Origin: Bacteroidaceae bacterium
Lineage (GTDB): Bacteria; Bacteroidota; Bacteroidia; Bacteroidales; Bacteroidaceae
Direction: 5' to 3'
Length of the DNA stretch: 61,096 nt
Assembly: GCA_017933995.1 (NCBI GenBank)
Contig: JAGBKI010000016.1
Location: 1 to 61,096, forward strand
Part shown: positions 24,373 through 33,733 of the stretch, piece after piece
Position numbering within the stretch: position 1 is the first letter of the stretch
How the letters are laid out: each line of letters begins with the position of its first letter
Notes under the pieces: generated by a model
Database searches by the model: none
Told to the model about the DNA's origin: nothing
What the model saw: only the letters and a program-made list of their open reading frames with translations
Translations under genes and position numbers: made by a program

Positions 24373-24510
24373 CGAAAAAGGCGCGGTTTCGCCTTGAGTC
24401 CGCACCTAATCTTTTTATTTATAGACAAATATATAGTTTCTTAACATAAAAGGGGTTCCCAGCGTTTCTTCCGAGACAAGAAAACTGCCATTTGAGATTT
24501 AGGGGAAGTG

Positions 24511-25185
24511 CTATTCCTCTACTATTTCTGCACGAATTATGCGCAAGTCGGTTTCAGGTCGGTCGTTGCGGTCTGTTGGAACGACACTTATGGCTTCAAC
24601 AACATCCATCCCATCTGTAATTTCACCAAAGATGGTGTACTGTCCATCAAGATGGGGAACACCACCACGCTTAGCGTAATCTTCAGCCACAGCATAGGGG
24701 AACACCACCTTTCCGTCTGTCATACGGCTTACATAAGAGCGGATATCGGCAAACCTGCTACTCGCCCATTTTGACCCTGTGACAATATAGAACTGCGCAC
24801 CGCTGCTTCGACGTTCCGGGTTCACGTCATCAGCCTCGCGGGCAGCAGCCAAGGCGCCCCGATGGTGGTAGTGCGTGGGGAAACGAATCTCAGCGGGCAA
24901 AGTGTAAGGCACGTCGTTCTCTCCGTATAATATATAAGGACGGGCATGTCGCGTGGAGCTGTCACCAGCCTGCACCATAAAGTTCTTGATGACGCGGTGA
25001 AAAAGCGTACCGTCGTAATAGCCCTCGCGGACGAGGTGCAAGAAGTTATCACGGTGCTGCGGCGTGTCGTCGAAGAGAACAACCGTAAAAACACCCTTGT
25101 CGGTCGTGAAACGTACATGGCTGTTCTGTGCCACCGCTGCGGACAGCAGCATGGAGAGAACAAAGGTGGATAAAATGCGTTTCAT
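24511..25185 (-). CDS. Cyclophilin-type peptidyl-prolyl isomerase
   Basis: A 224-residue exported isomerase. Residues 1-19 are a signal peptide (STFVLSMLLSAAVAQ). The cyclophilin core is complete: HRDNFLHLVREGYYDGTLFH, then RVIKNFMVQAGD and SSGAQFYIVTGS, then YTIFGEITDGMDVVEAIS. Loops between blocks are longer than in E. coli PpiA, as is usual in Bacteroidetes. ATG at 25185 is chosen for the signal peptide. It begins 34 bp after ftsW and so occupies the place where murG is usually found. Confidence 0.93.
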   Translation of the reverse strand: MKRILSTFVLSMLLSAAVAQNSHVRFTTDKGVFTVVLFDDTPQHRDNFLHLVREGYYDGTLFHRVIKNFMVQAGDSSTRHARPYILYGENDVPYTLPAEIRFPTHYHHRGALAAAREADDVNPERRSSGAQFYIVTGSKWASSRFADIRSYVSRMTDGKVVFPYAVAEDYAKRGGVPHLDGQYTIFGEITDGMDVVEAISVVPTDRNDRPETDLRIIRAEIVEE

Positions 25186-25219
25186 TGCACTGGTGTCGTA
25201 TCTGGGTAGGAGTTTTGTG

Positions 25220-26527
25220 TCAGTTGATTCCCTCGTCGCTATCAAACTCGGCTGTCACCTCTGGATCTTCGTCAGGAACGGTTTGCTTGTCGCCACGCTT
25301 GCGCGCATAGCGGCTGACGCTCAACATCATGCCAATACTTATGCTCACAGAAATGATGGAGCTTCCGCCTCGGCTTATCAAAGGGAGCGTCTGTCCCGTC
25401 ACTGGCATCAGCCCCACTGCAACAGCCATGTTGAGCAATGCCTGGAACACAATGAGGATTGCCAGCCCGAGTATGAGAAACGCCGGGAAGTTGCGTTCGC
25501 ATCTGTTAGCTATTCGGGCGGCGCGTACAAGTAGTATGATATAGAGCAATATGACGAAGACGGCTCCCATTATTCCCAGTTCTTCTATGATAATGGCGAA
25601 GATGAAATCCGAGAAAGCTTGGCTGAGGAAGTCGCGCTGCACGCTGTTTCCTGGTCCCTTTCCGATGATATGGGCAGAGGCGATGGCAATGTTAGCGTGC
25701 CCCACCTGCGCGTGTTCTTTGTCCATAATGGGATACCTCGCCGCCTCAAGGCTGTCGCGATTCAGTTCTCCCGCTTCGGCGGCGGCCAAGGCGCGTTCAT
25801 AAGTCGTGTCAGTTTCTTTGCTATCGGCCTTGAACGAGGATATGCGATTTTTCCATGTCAGGGCACGCCCGAAGCCGGGCATGTCGAACAAAAAACTGTT
25901 CTTGGGAAGTGAGAGCAGCATCAGGAAGAACAGCAGCCCTACTCCTGCCAACACGCCTGTGAGTTTCAACATTTGGCGCAGCGGCACACGCCCGATAAGC
26001 ATCATCATATAGACTACAGCGAAGATGAGCGCAGCAGTGGAGAAGTTCTGCGTCAGGATGAGGCCGCAAACAATGGCTGTGATGATGAGTATTTTGTTGA
26101 AGACCCGTGGATCTGCGCTCTCCTCTTTCTGGTTGAAAGACAAGAACAGCGCCACAGTCGTAACAATTATAGGTTTTGCGAATTCTGAAGGCTGGAGCTG
26201 GAAACCAAACACACGAAGCCAGCGCGCACCTTCGTTGGACGAGTGGCCGAACAAAAGTGTGCAAACAAGGGCGATGCTGATGATTGTCAGTCCAAAGATG
26301 GGGACAACCTTGAACCATCGGCAAGGGATGTTGTGTGTGACCCACAAAAAGACAAAACCAAAGAAGAGCATCTCGGCGTGGTTAGAAAACAGACTCCAAT
26401 AGTCCCCGCTCTTGTATGCCAGCGTGCTCGCCGCGCTAAATTCCTCAACAAGCGAAATGGCGACAAGTAGGCAATATACTCCCCAAATAACTGTATCGCC
26501 TTTGAATATGCCGCGTGCTTTTATCAT
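25220..26527 (-). CDS. ftsW: FtsW/RodA-family lipid II glycosyltransferase
   Basis: A 435-residue inner-membrane protein of the SEDS family. It polymerises lipid II at the septum together with its class B PBP partner (FtsI in the same cluster). About 10 transmembrane segments are visible. Conserved pieces: GARWLRVFGFQLQPSEFAKP (SEDS block near residue 110), AFSDFIFAIIIEELG and the closing PLISRGGSSIISVSISIGM. The C-terminal tail is acidic (PDEDPEVTAEFDSDEGIN). It lies 56 bp after murD. It is the last recognised division gene of the cluster here. Confidence 0.95.
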   Translation of the reverse strand: MIKARGIFKGDTVIWGVYCLLVAISLVEEFSAASTLAYKSGDYWSLFSNHAEMLFFGFVFLWVTHNIPCRWFKVVPIFGLTIISIALVCTLLFGHSSNEGARWLRVFGFQLQPSEFAKPIIVTTVALFLSFNQKEESADPRVFNKILIITAIVCGLILTQNFSTAALIFAVVYMMMLIGRVPLRQMLKLTGVLAGVGLLFFLMLLSLPKNSFLFDMPGFGRALTWKNRISSFKADSKETDTTYERALAAAEAGELNRDSLEAARYPIMDKEHAQVGHANIAIASAHIIGKGPGNSVQRDFLSQAFSDFIFAIIIEELGIMGAVFVILLYIILLVRAARIANRCERNFPAFLILGLAILIVFQALLNMAVAVGLMPVTGQTLPLISRGGSSIISVSISIGMMLSVSRYARKRGDKQTVPDEDPEVTAEFDSDEGIN

Positions 26528-26583
26528 AATTCGGACTTTTATTTTGCTGAAACGCTTTTAGCTTAATTTTTATATGGACATCG

Positions 26584-27918
26584 CTATTTTGAAAAAGCTT
26601 TGACCGCCTCCTTGAACATATTGCCGCGCTGTGCCATGCCGTTGAAGAGGTCGAAGCTGGCGCAGCAGGGGCTGAGCAATACGGTGTCGCCAGGGCGCGC
26701 CAGCTCGCGGCAGGCGACCATACAGTCGTCCATAGAGTGCGTGTCGCGCACGGGCAGGCCAAGGGCGTCGAACGTGGCGTGGAGTTTGGCGTTGTCGGCA
26801 CCGAGGTAGACCAGCGCGCGGCATTTCTCCTTGACCAGCGGCATTATCTGCGCGTAGTCGTTGCCCTTGTCCAGTCCGCCGAGGATGAGGACGACGGGCG
26901 TGGTCATCGCGTCGAGGGCGTAGAAGCAGGCGTCGACGTTGGTGGCCTTGGAGTCGTTGATGTAGGTGACACCGTCGGCCTGACCCGCCGGTTCGAGGCG
27001 GTGGGGCACGGCGGGGAAGTCGGCCAGCGCGCTGCGCAGGGCATCTTCCGGCACACCGGCGGCCAGCGCGGCCATTGCGGCGGCCATGCAGTTGCGCACG
27101 TTGTGGCGTCCGCGCAGTGACAGGTCGGCCACGGGCATAAAGAACACGCAGGGCTGCTCGACGGTCATCACGCCGTCCTTGACGTAGGCCACGGCGCGTC
27201 CGCCGCGCGTGTCGGCGAAGACGTACTCGCGGGCGGGGGTGGGGGTGCGCTTCAAGAGCGACGGCACGTGGTCGTCGTCGCGCCAGTAGATGAAACTATC
27301 CTCAGGCTCCTGGTTGCGCGTAATGCGCATCTTGGCCTCGGCGTAGCCCTCGATGCGGCCTCCGTAGCGGTCGAGGTGGTCGGGCGTGATGTTGAGTACC
27401 AGGGCGATGTTGGCACGGAAGTCGTACATGTTCTCCAGTTGGAACGACGAGAGTTCCAGGACGTACAAGTCGTAGCGCTCCTCGGCCACTTGCAGGGCCA
27501 TGCTGCGCCCGATGTTGCCCGCCAGCCCGGCGTTGTAGCCCGCGCGGGTCAGGATGTGGTGGATGAGGCGCGTGGTGGTGGTCTTGCCGTTGCTGCCCGT
27601 GATGCATATCATACGGGCGTTGGTGTAGCGGGCGGCAAACTCGATTTCGCTCAGAATCTTGATGCCCCGCTCCACGGCTGCCACCACGATGGGGGCGGTG
27701 GGCGGTATGCCTGGGCTTTTCACGACTATGTCGGCGCGCAGCACGAGGTCGGGCGTGTGGCCGTTCTCTTCCCAGGCGAGGGCGTGTCCGTCGAGCACCT
27801 GCTTGTATTTGTCGGCAATGGGGCCGGCGTCGGACACGAACACGTCGTATCCTTTCTTGCGGGCCAGCACGGCTGTACCCGCGCCGGTTTCGCCGGCTCC
27901 GAGGATGGTGAGGCGCAT
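26584..27918 (-). CDS. murD: UDP-N-acetylmuramoyl-L-alanine--D-glutamate ligase
   Basis: A 444-residue cytosolic ligase that adds D-Glu to UDP-MurNAc-L-Ala. The N-terminal Rossmann motif GAGETGAG (7-14) is followed by the Mur-ligase P-loop GSNGKTTTT (108-116), the central domain with NITPDHLDRYGG, and the C-terminal domain with ALDAMTTPVVLILGGLDKG and LLSPCCASFDLF. The length is usual. It lies within the dcw cluster, between mraY and ftsW. The mraY spacer is filled by an iterated-unit hairpin of about 180 bp. Confidence 0.96.
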   Translation of the reverse strand: MRLTILGAGETGAGTAVLARKKGYDVFVSDAGPIADKYKQVLDGHALAWEENGHTPDLVLRADIVVKSPGIPPTAPIVVAAVERGIKILSEIEFAARYTNARMICITGSNGKTTTTRLIHHILTRAGYNAGLAGNIGRSMALQVAEERYDLYVLELSSFQLENMYDFRANIALVLNITPDHLDRYGGRIEGYAEAKMRITRNQEPEDSFIYWRDDDHVPSLLKRTPTPAREYVFADTRGGRAVAYVKDGVMTVEQPCVFFMPVADLSLRGRHNVRNCMAAAMAALAAGVPEDALRSALADFPAVPHRLEPAGQADGVTYINDSKATNVDACFYALDAMTTPVVLILGGLDKGNDYAQIMPLVKEKCRALVYLGADNAKLHATFDALGLPVRDTHSMDDCMVACRELARPGDTVLLSPCCASFDLFNGMAQRGNMFKEAVKAFSK

Positions 27919-27934
27919 AGGTTCTATTTCATGA

Positions 27935-28111
27935 AAGTTTAAGAGGTTTCCTATAAGGTTTAATAAGGTTTAAAGGGTTTAAAAGGTTTAATCCGTCCGG
28001 CGTTGCACAAGGGCTGAGAGGCTTAATCTTTCCTTTTACAGGCTACCATCGTCGCGTAGCATTAAACCTCTTAAACCTCATTAAACCTCTTAAACCTTGT
28101 ATTAAACCTTA
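27935..28111. repeat. Iterated-unit hairpin, GGTTTAA class, between mraY and murD
   Basis: The first arm (27935-27992) is made of AGGTTTAA/AAGGGTTT units. The second arm (28059-28110) is made of TTAAACCTC units. Landmarks shared with 29388-29537 are TTTAATCCGTCCGGC (27987-28001) and GCATTAAACCTCTTAAACC (28059-28077). It fills the spacer inside the operon. Confidence 0.88.
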
Positions 28112-28113
28112 TT

Positions 28114-29382
28114 CTATCGTATCTTGAGTGTAATGATTGCCGCTGCGGCCAGCAGGATGCTGGTAATCCAGAAGCGCACGGTGATTTTGCTCTCGTGCCA
28201 GGCACCGCGCGGCCACTTGAAGACGTACTTGCAGTCCGGGTCGAGGTGTTCGGGCAGCACGCGGAAGTTGTCGTGGATGGGTGTGCGCTTGAAGATGCGC
28301 TGTTTCACGCCCTTGCGCTTGCCCAGTTTGTAGTAGCCCACCTGCATCATCACGCTGAGGCTCTCCAGCAGGAAGATGAAGCAGAGGATGGGCAGCAGCA
28401 GTTCCTTGTGGACGATGACGGCCAGTACGGCGATGATGCCGCCGATGCACAGTGAGCCGGTGTCGCCCATAAAGATTTGCGCGGGGAAGGCGTTGTACCA
28501 CAGGAAACCTATCAGCGCGCCCACCATGGCGGCGGTGAAGACGACGAGTTCCTGCGAGCCGGGGATGTACATAATGTTGAAGTAACTGGCGAACTCGATG
28601 TGGCTGCTGACGTAGGCCAGCACGCCGAGCGCCAGCAGGATAATGGCCGAGTTGCCCGCCGCCATGCCGTCCATACCGTCGTTGAGGTTGGCGCCGTTGC
28701 TCACGGCCATAATCACGAAGACGGTCATCAGCACGAACACGACCCATCCGCCCGCGCCCTGGTATTCGCCGAGGAAGGCGGTCATGGAGGAGTAGTCGAA
28801 GTTGTTGTTCTTGACGAAGGGAATGGTGGTCTTGGTGCTTTTGACGGGGCTGCTCTTGTGGACAATCTCCACGCGGTTCTCGCCGCGCTCGCGCGTCACG
28901 TTCTCGTGGATGGTAGCGTCGGGGCTGAGGTAGAGCGTCAGCCCCACGACGAGACCCAGCAGCATCTGCGCCACGAGTTTGTAGCGTCCGGCCAGACCCT
29001 CCTTGTTCTTGCGGAATATCTTGATGTAGTCGTCGGCGAAGCCCACCAGGCCGAGCCACACGGTGGTGACGACCATCAGGATGAGGTACGTGTTGCGCAG
29101 GCGTCCCAGCAACAGTGTGGGCACGAGGACGGAGACGATGATGATGATGCCGCCCATCGAGGGCACGTTCTGCTTCAGCACGCCGAAGGGGTCGATTTTC
29201 ACGTCGCGCTGCGTCTCGCTGATGCGCTTGCGCTTCATAAACTTGATGAAGTGCTCACCAAACCACGCCGAGATGACCAGCGCGAGAATGAGAGCCAGCA
29301 GGGCGCGGAACGATATGTAGTGCCACATACCCGAGCCGGGTATGCCGAATTGTTCAAGGAAGCGGAAAAGGTAGTAGAGCAT
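28114..29382 (-). CDS. mraY: Phospho-N-acetylmuramoyl-pentapeptide-transferase
   Basis: A 422-residue inner-membrane enzyme. It transfers phospho-MurNAc-pentapeptide to undecaprenyl phosphate, giving lipid I. About 10 membrane segments are seen. Motifs: PSMGGIIIIVSV, LVGFADDYIK (Asp pair), GANLNDGMDGMAAG and MGDTGSLCIGG. At 422 residues it is longer than the E. coli protein (360). The extra residues form a hydrophilic insert of about 50 near 170-215 (TRERGENRVEIVHKSSPVKS), a known Bacteroidetes feature. Iterated-unit hairpins lie on both sides. Confidence 0.96.
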   Translation of the reverse strand: MLYYLFRFLEQFGIPGSGMWHYISFRALLALILALVISAWFGEHFIKFMKRKRISETQRDVKIDPFGVLKQNVPSMGGIIIIVSVLVPTLLLGRLRNTYLILMVVTTVWLGLVGFADDYIKIFRKNKEGLAGRYKLVAQMLLGLVVGLTLYLSPDATIHENVTRERGENRVEIVHKSSPVKSTKTTIPFVKNNNFDYSSMTAFLGEYQGAGGWVVFVLMTVFVIMAVSNGANLNDGMDGMAAGNSAIILLALGVLAYVSSHIEFASYFNIMYIPGSQELVVFTAAMVGALIGFLWYNAFPAQIFMGDTGSLCIGGIIAVLAVIVHKELLLPILCFIFLLESLSVMMQVGYYKLGKRKGVKQRIFKRTPIHDNFRVLPEHLDPDCKYVFKWPRGAWHESKITVRFWITSILLAAAAIITLKIR

Positions 29383-29387
29383 ATAAT

Positions 29388-29537
29388 AAAAGGTTTAATG
29401 AGGTTGGTTACAAAGTTTAAGAGGTTTAATGAGGTTTAAGAGGTTTAATCCGTCCGGCAAAGAACTGTGAGTTCGTGGCGCAGCATTAAACCTCTTAAAC
29501 CTTTTCAACCTTATTAAACCTTGAAAGAACCACTTAA
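29388..29537. repeat. Iterated-unit hairpin, GGTTTAA class, between murE and mraY
   Basis: The first arm (29388-29449) is made of GAGGTTTAA units and the second (29483-29537) of TTAAACCT units. The loop is TCCGTCCGGCAAAGAACTG and following. It is homologous to the hairpin at 27935-28111, and both lie in the same orientation around mraY. Confidence 0.88.
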
Positions 29538-29540
29538 ACT

Positions 29541-30995
29541 TCATTCGAGTCCAAACGCTGCGCGTATTTCCTCGTGGTCGTCGAAGTGGTGCTTCACGCC
29601 CTTGACCTCCTGGTAGGGTTCGTGTCCCTTTCCGGCCACGAGGATGATGTCGCCGGGCTGCGCCAGTAGGGCAGCGGTGCGTATGGCCTCGCGTCGGTCG
29701 ACGATGCAGACGGTCTTCTGTTTCTGCGCCTCGTCCAGCCCGGCGGCCATATCGGCCACGATGGCGGCGGGTTCCTCGAAGCGCGGGTTGTCGCTGGTCA
29801 GGATGACGCGGTCGCTGTGGTCGGCGGCGGCGCGTGCCATAAGCGGGCGTTTGCCCTTGTCGCGGTTACCGCCCGCACCGCAGACGGTGATGACGCGCCC
29901 CTCGCGCTTGATTTCGTTGATGGCCTCCAGGACGTTGATGAGGGCGTCGGGCGTGTGGGCGTAGTCCACGATGGCGCTGAAGCCCTTGGGCGAGCGTATG
30001 GCCTCGAAGCGTCCGTTCACGGGGTGGAGCGTGGAGAGGGCGCGCAGGGCGTCCTCGCGACTCACGCCAAGTTGGCGCGCCGCGCCGTAGACGGCCAGCA
30101 GGTTCTGCACGTTGAAGCGGCCCACGAAGCGCACGCTCACCTCCTGTCCGTCCATGTTGAGCAACATACCTTCGAGGCTCTCCTCAAGGATGTGCCCCTT
30201 GTAGTCGGCGGCGGTGCGCACGGAGTAGGTGCTGACGCGAGCGGCGCAGTTCTGCACCATCACGCCGCCGTTCTTGTCGTCGGCGTTGGTGATGGCGAAT
30301 GCCTCGCGCGGCAGGCCGTCGAAAAAGAGTTTCTTGGCGTCGCGGTAGTTCTCGAACGTCTTGTGGTAGTCCAGGTGGTCGCGCGTCAGGTTGGTGAAGA
30401 TGCCGCCCGCAAACGTCAGGCCGCCTATGCGCCGCTGCTGCACGGCGTGCGAGGAGCACTCCATAAAGGCGTACTCGCAACCGGCCTCCACCATCTCGGC
30501 CAGCAGGGCGTTGAGCGATACGGGGTCGGGCGTGGTGTGCGTGGCGGGCACTTCGCGGTCGTCGATGTAGTTGCAGACGGTGCTGAGCAGGCCGCTCTTG
30601 TGGCCCAGGGCGCGCAGCAACTGGTAGAGCACGGTGGCAATGGTGGTCTTGCCATTGGTGCCGGTGACGCCGACCAGGCGCAGTTTGCTCGACGGGTCGC
30701 CGTAGAAGACGGTGGCCACGGGGCCCACGGCGGCCTCGGTGTCGGCCACGCGGACGAAGGTGACGCCCTCGGGCGCGTCGGCGGGGATGGGGTCGCTCAC
30801 CAGCACGGCAGCCGCGCCCTGTTCCAGCGCTTTGGGGATGAAGGCGTGGCCGTCGGCCTGCGTGCCTTTCACGGCGATGAAGAGCGTGCCGGGCGCCACT
30901 TGGCGCGAGTCGGTGCTGACGGCTGTTATGTCGGTGTCGAGCGTGCCGCGCGTTTCGAGTGGCGCGACGCGGTTGAGCAGTTCCTGAAGTTTCAT
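29541..30995 (-). CDS. murE: UDP-N-acetylmuramoyl-L-alanyl-D-glutamate--2,6-diaminopimelate ligase
   Basis: A 484-residue cytosolic ligase that adds meso-diaminopimelate to the peptidoglycan precursor. The P-loop is [10 protein letters not shown] (GTNGKTT 112-118). [19 protein letters not shown] and SSHAVQQRR are family blocks. The C-terminal substrate motif DNPR (in [11 protein letters not shown]) marks a DAP-specific enzyme, in contrast to Lys-adding ligases. This fits the presence of dapB in the window. It begins 17 bp after ftsI, so the two genes are almost certainly cotranscribed. Confidence 0.96.
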   Translation of the reverse strand: MKLQELLNRVAPLETRGTLDTDITAVSTDSRQVAPGTLFIAVKGTQADGHAFIPKALEQGAAAVLVSDPIPADAPEGVTFVRVADTEAAVGPVATVFYGDPSSKLRLVGVTGTNGKTTIATVLYQLLRALGHKSGLLSTVCNYIDDREVPATHTTPDPVSLNALLAEMVEAGCEYAFMECSSHAVQQRRIGGLTFAGGIFTNLTRDHLDYHKTFENYRDAKKLFFDGLPREAFAITNADDKNGGVMVQNCAARVSTYSVRTAADYKGHILEESLEGMLLNMDGQEVSVRFVGRFNVQNLLAVYGAARQLGVSREDALRALSTLHPVNGRFEAIRSPKGFSAIVDYAHTPDALINVLEAINEIKREGRVITVCGAGGNRDKGKRPLMARAAADHSDRVILTSDNPRFEEPAAIVADMAAGLDEAQKQKTVCIVDRREAIRTAALLAQPGDIILVAGKGHEPYQEVKGVKHHFDDHEEIRAAFGLE

Positions 30996-31012
30996 AGGGA
31001 TGGGGTGTTACG

Positions 31013-33574
31013 TTATTTCTTTTTGGGCTTTGCCGGTGTCTTGTCTTTCTTGGGCGCGGCCTTTTGTTTCGGTTTTGTGGCGGCGGGCTTCGCGGCTGGC
31101 TTGGGTTTCGCCGCAGATTTTGCAGCGGGCTTCGCGGTCTGCTTGGGCTTCTGTGCGGGTTTCGATGCAGGTTTCGTGGCGGCGGGTTTGGGCGGTGTGG
31201 CCTTGGGCGGCGTCTGACGTGGCGTGGCGGGCTTGTCACTGCGCGCGGGTGCGGCCTCGGTGCGTCGGGCGGAGTCGCGCTTGGCTCGTTCGGCACGCTC
31301 GGCGGCCTTGAGGCTGTCGGCACGCTCGGCGGCGCGCAGGCTGTCGGCGCGGTGGGCGGCTGCGGCCTCCTCGGCGCGCACGCTGTCGGCCATAGCCCGC
31401 CGCTCCTCGTGGTTGCCCAGGTATATATATACGGTATCGCCGCGCGAAATGTGTTTCCCGGCTGCCACGCTCTGCCGCCCCACATAGCCCACGCCCTTGG
31501 CCTTGACGCGCAGGCCGAGGCTTTCGAGGCGGAACACGGCGTCGCGCAGGCCGTAGCCCGTCACGTCGGGCATCAGCCCGGCTGCCTGCAGGGTGTCGGC
31601 GCGGTAGGTCGCTGTCTGGCCGCTGCCGGTGATGTCGCCCCACAGCGGCATGTCGGTGTCGGCGGGCGGCGCTGGGGCGGGCAGTCCGATGCCCAGCGAG
31701 TTGATGACGCGCGAGGCGGCGGTGAGGTTGCCCGCGCTGACGGTCGGCGTGTGGGGATAGACACTGTCGGTGGCGCTGGTGAGATCATCGGTGCGGCGTT
31801 GTGACATCACGGTCTCGGCGATGCGCTTGAACACGGGGCCGCAGGTGCTGCCGCCATAGACACTGCCACCCGATTGTACACACACAATCATCGAATACTG
31901 CGGTGCGTCGCTGGGGAAATAGCCCACGAACGACACCAGGTAGGCATTGACGAAGTGTCCTTTCTCGTAAATCTGCGCCGTTCCCGTCTTGCCCGATATT
32001 TCAAAGAGTTTGCTGCGCACCTGCTTGGCCGTGGCGTGTTTTCCCTTCACGACAGCCGAGAGGCACTTCTGTATGTCGGCCACTGCTTCGGGCTTGGCCA
32101 TGCGCTCGCGCACGGCCTCGACGGGATACTCCTCAACCGTCTCGTCGCCGCGCGTGACGTGGGTGACGAAACGGGGCTTCACCATGCGTCCGCCGTTGGC
32201 AATGCCGTTGTAGAACGTCACGGTTGTTATCGGGGGGATTTGCGTTTCGTAGCCGAAGCTCATCCAAGCCAGTGCCGTGGACGACCAGTTGCTCAAGTCC
32301 TTTTTGGGCATACGGATTCGCGGCTTGGCGTAACCGGGCAACTGCAAGTGAAGGTCTTCACGCACACCGATGCGATCCAATCCCGCCACAAAGTCCCACG
32401 GACGGTTGTGATAAATGCGGTCGATGGTCGTGCCGACGGCTACGTTCGACGAGCGTTCGATAGCCTCTATGGCCGGGATTTTTCCGGGGCCGCCCTTGCG
32501 CCAACTGGCGTCTCTTATGACGGCATCTTTGTTGACACGGTATTGCCCGCCGTGGGCATCGACCATATCAGTGAGCCTCAGTTCGCCATCGTCAAGGGCA
32601 ACGAGCCATGACATGGGCTTGAAGACCGAACCAGGCTCCATCAGCTGCGACAGGGCGCGGTGATCCCAATAATAGAAGTGGCCGTCCTGTCCCCTGGTGA
32701 GGGATACCATCGCCTTGACGTCGCCCGTGGGCACGTCCATAAGGATACACATTCCTGCGGTGGCTTGATCCATCGTGGCAAGTTTGTCGCGCAACGCTTC
32801 CTCCACAATGTCCTGCATATTGACGTCCATTGTGGTGTGTACATCGCAACCGTCGATGGCCGGGCGGTCTATGTAGTCGGCATAGGTGTTGAATGTGCGC
32901 TGGCGGTGTTTCAGTCCAGGCGTGCCGCGAAGCAGGCTGTCAAAACTTAGTTCCAGTCCCGATCGCGGCTTGTCCATAGCCCCGAACATCTCGCCTATGG
33001 TGTGGATGCCCAGACGCCCATAAGGGTTTTTGCGCTTGAAGAAACGCTCCGCCGTGAAGCCGCCTTCGCCAACACCCTTGCAGAATACGGGAAGTTGTTT
33101 CAGGGCCGTGTACTGCACGTGGGTCACACGCCGGTTGTAGAGTTTCCAGTGATGGCTGGCCCGGGCGCGCCCTTGCAGGATGCGGTCGCGGAACTGGGCC
33201 GCCGTGGTGCCGGGGATAATCCGCGCCATCCCCTCGGCGATTGTGTCGAGCGAGGCCAGCAACGTGCTGTCGCGCAGATACTGTTCGTTCTCACGCCGCG
33301 CGCTGTCTTTCTTCTCGTAGGACATGAAGTCCATGTAGAGTTCGTATTCGGGTATACTGGCCGCAAGAATTTCCCCGTTCGCACTGAGAATGTTTCCTCG
33401 CGTGGACCACAGGGTGTCGCCCGTGCGCACAAAGCGTTTGTCCACTTCCATCCAGAAGCCGCGCCGTGCCGTCATGAGGTAGCCCACCTTGGCCACCACG
33501 GCAATGCCGACCAGCAAAAAGATGACGGCAAAAAATATGTAGCGCGGCATCACGCTCTTCGACGGGAAGTTCAT
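31013..33574 (-). CDS. ftsI: Class B penicillin-binding protein (FtsI) with PASTA domain and long Lys/Pro/Ala-rich tail
   Basis: An 853-residue septal transpeptidase that cross-links peptidoglycan. One N-terminal membrane segment (about 11-33) anchors the periplasmic domains. Active-site motifs: SVFK (S316, K319), SSN (375-377) and KTGT (529-532). A PASTA-like domain spans about 666-720. A tail of about 130 residues follows: first charged helical repeats (RADSLRAAERADSLKAAER), then a low-complexity Lys/Pro/Ala stretch (780-853) that resembles histone H1-like tails. I know of no such tail in typical FtsI. Start at 33574 (MNFPSKS); Met9 (33550) is possible, and further upstream codons are probably leader. 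Confidence 0.93.
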   Translation of the reverse strand: MNFPSKSVMPRYIFFAVIFLLVGIAVVAKVGYLMTARRGFWMEVDKRFVRTGDTLWSTRGNILSANGEILAASIPEYELYMDFMSYEKKDSARRENEQYLRDSTLLASLDTIAEGMARIIPGTTAAQFRDRILQGRARASHHWKLYNRRVTHVQYTALKQLPVFCKGVGEGGFTAERFFKRKNPYGRLGIHTIGEMFGAMDKPRSGLELSFDSLLRGTPGLKHRQRTFNTYADYIDRPAIDGCDVHTTMDVNMQDIVEEALRDKLATMDQATAGMCILMDVPTGDVKAMVSLTRGQDGHFYYWDHRALSQLMEPGSVFKPMSWLVALDDGELRLTDMVDAHGGQYRVNKDAVIRDASWRKGGPGKIPAIEAIERSSNVAVGTTIDRIYHNRPWDFVAGLDRIGVREDLHLQLPGYAKPRIRMPKKDLSNWSSTALAWMSFGYETQIPPITTVTFYNGIANGGRMVKPRFVTHVTRGDETVEEYPVEAVRERMAKPEAVADIQKCLSAVVKGKHATAKQVRSKLFEISGKTGTAQIYEKGHFVNAYLVSFVGYFPSDAPQYSMIVCVQSGGSVYGGSTCGPVFKRIAETVMSQRRTDDLTSATDSVYPHTPTVSAGNLTAASRVINSLGIGLPAPAPPADTDMPLWGDITGSGQTATYRADTLQAAGLMPDVTGYGLRDAVFRLESLGLRVKAKGVGYVGRQSVAAGKHISRGDTVYIYLGNHEERRAMADSVRAEEAAAAHRADSLRAAERADSLKAAERAERAKRDSARRTEAAPARSDKPATPRQTPPKATPPKPAATKPASKPAQKPKQTAKPAAKSAAKPKPAAKPAATKPKQKAAPKKDKTPAKPKKK

Positions 33575-33733
33575 AGCTGAAAGGGAGGTGGGTAATGGTT
33601 TTTCTTTGAGGGCTGACGGAGATGCTTGCGACGTTTGTCGGACGGAGGCAACTGCTATTTGCTGAAAATGCACTGTGAAAGCGCTGCGCCCAAGCCTACA
33701 GGGCGATGGCGCTACAGCACGGTGGTACTACGC

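Noticed and set aside
29817-31217. 466-codon plus-strand frame across murE and the ftsI tail
   Set aside because: It covers two well-supported minus-strand genes and has no recognisable domain.
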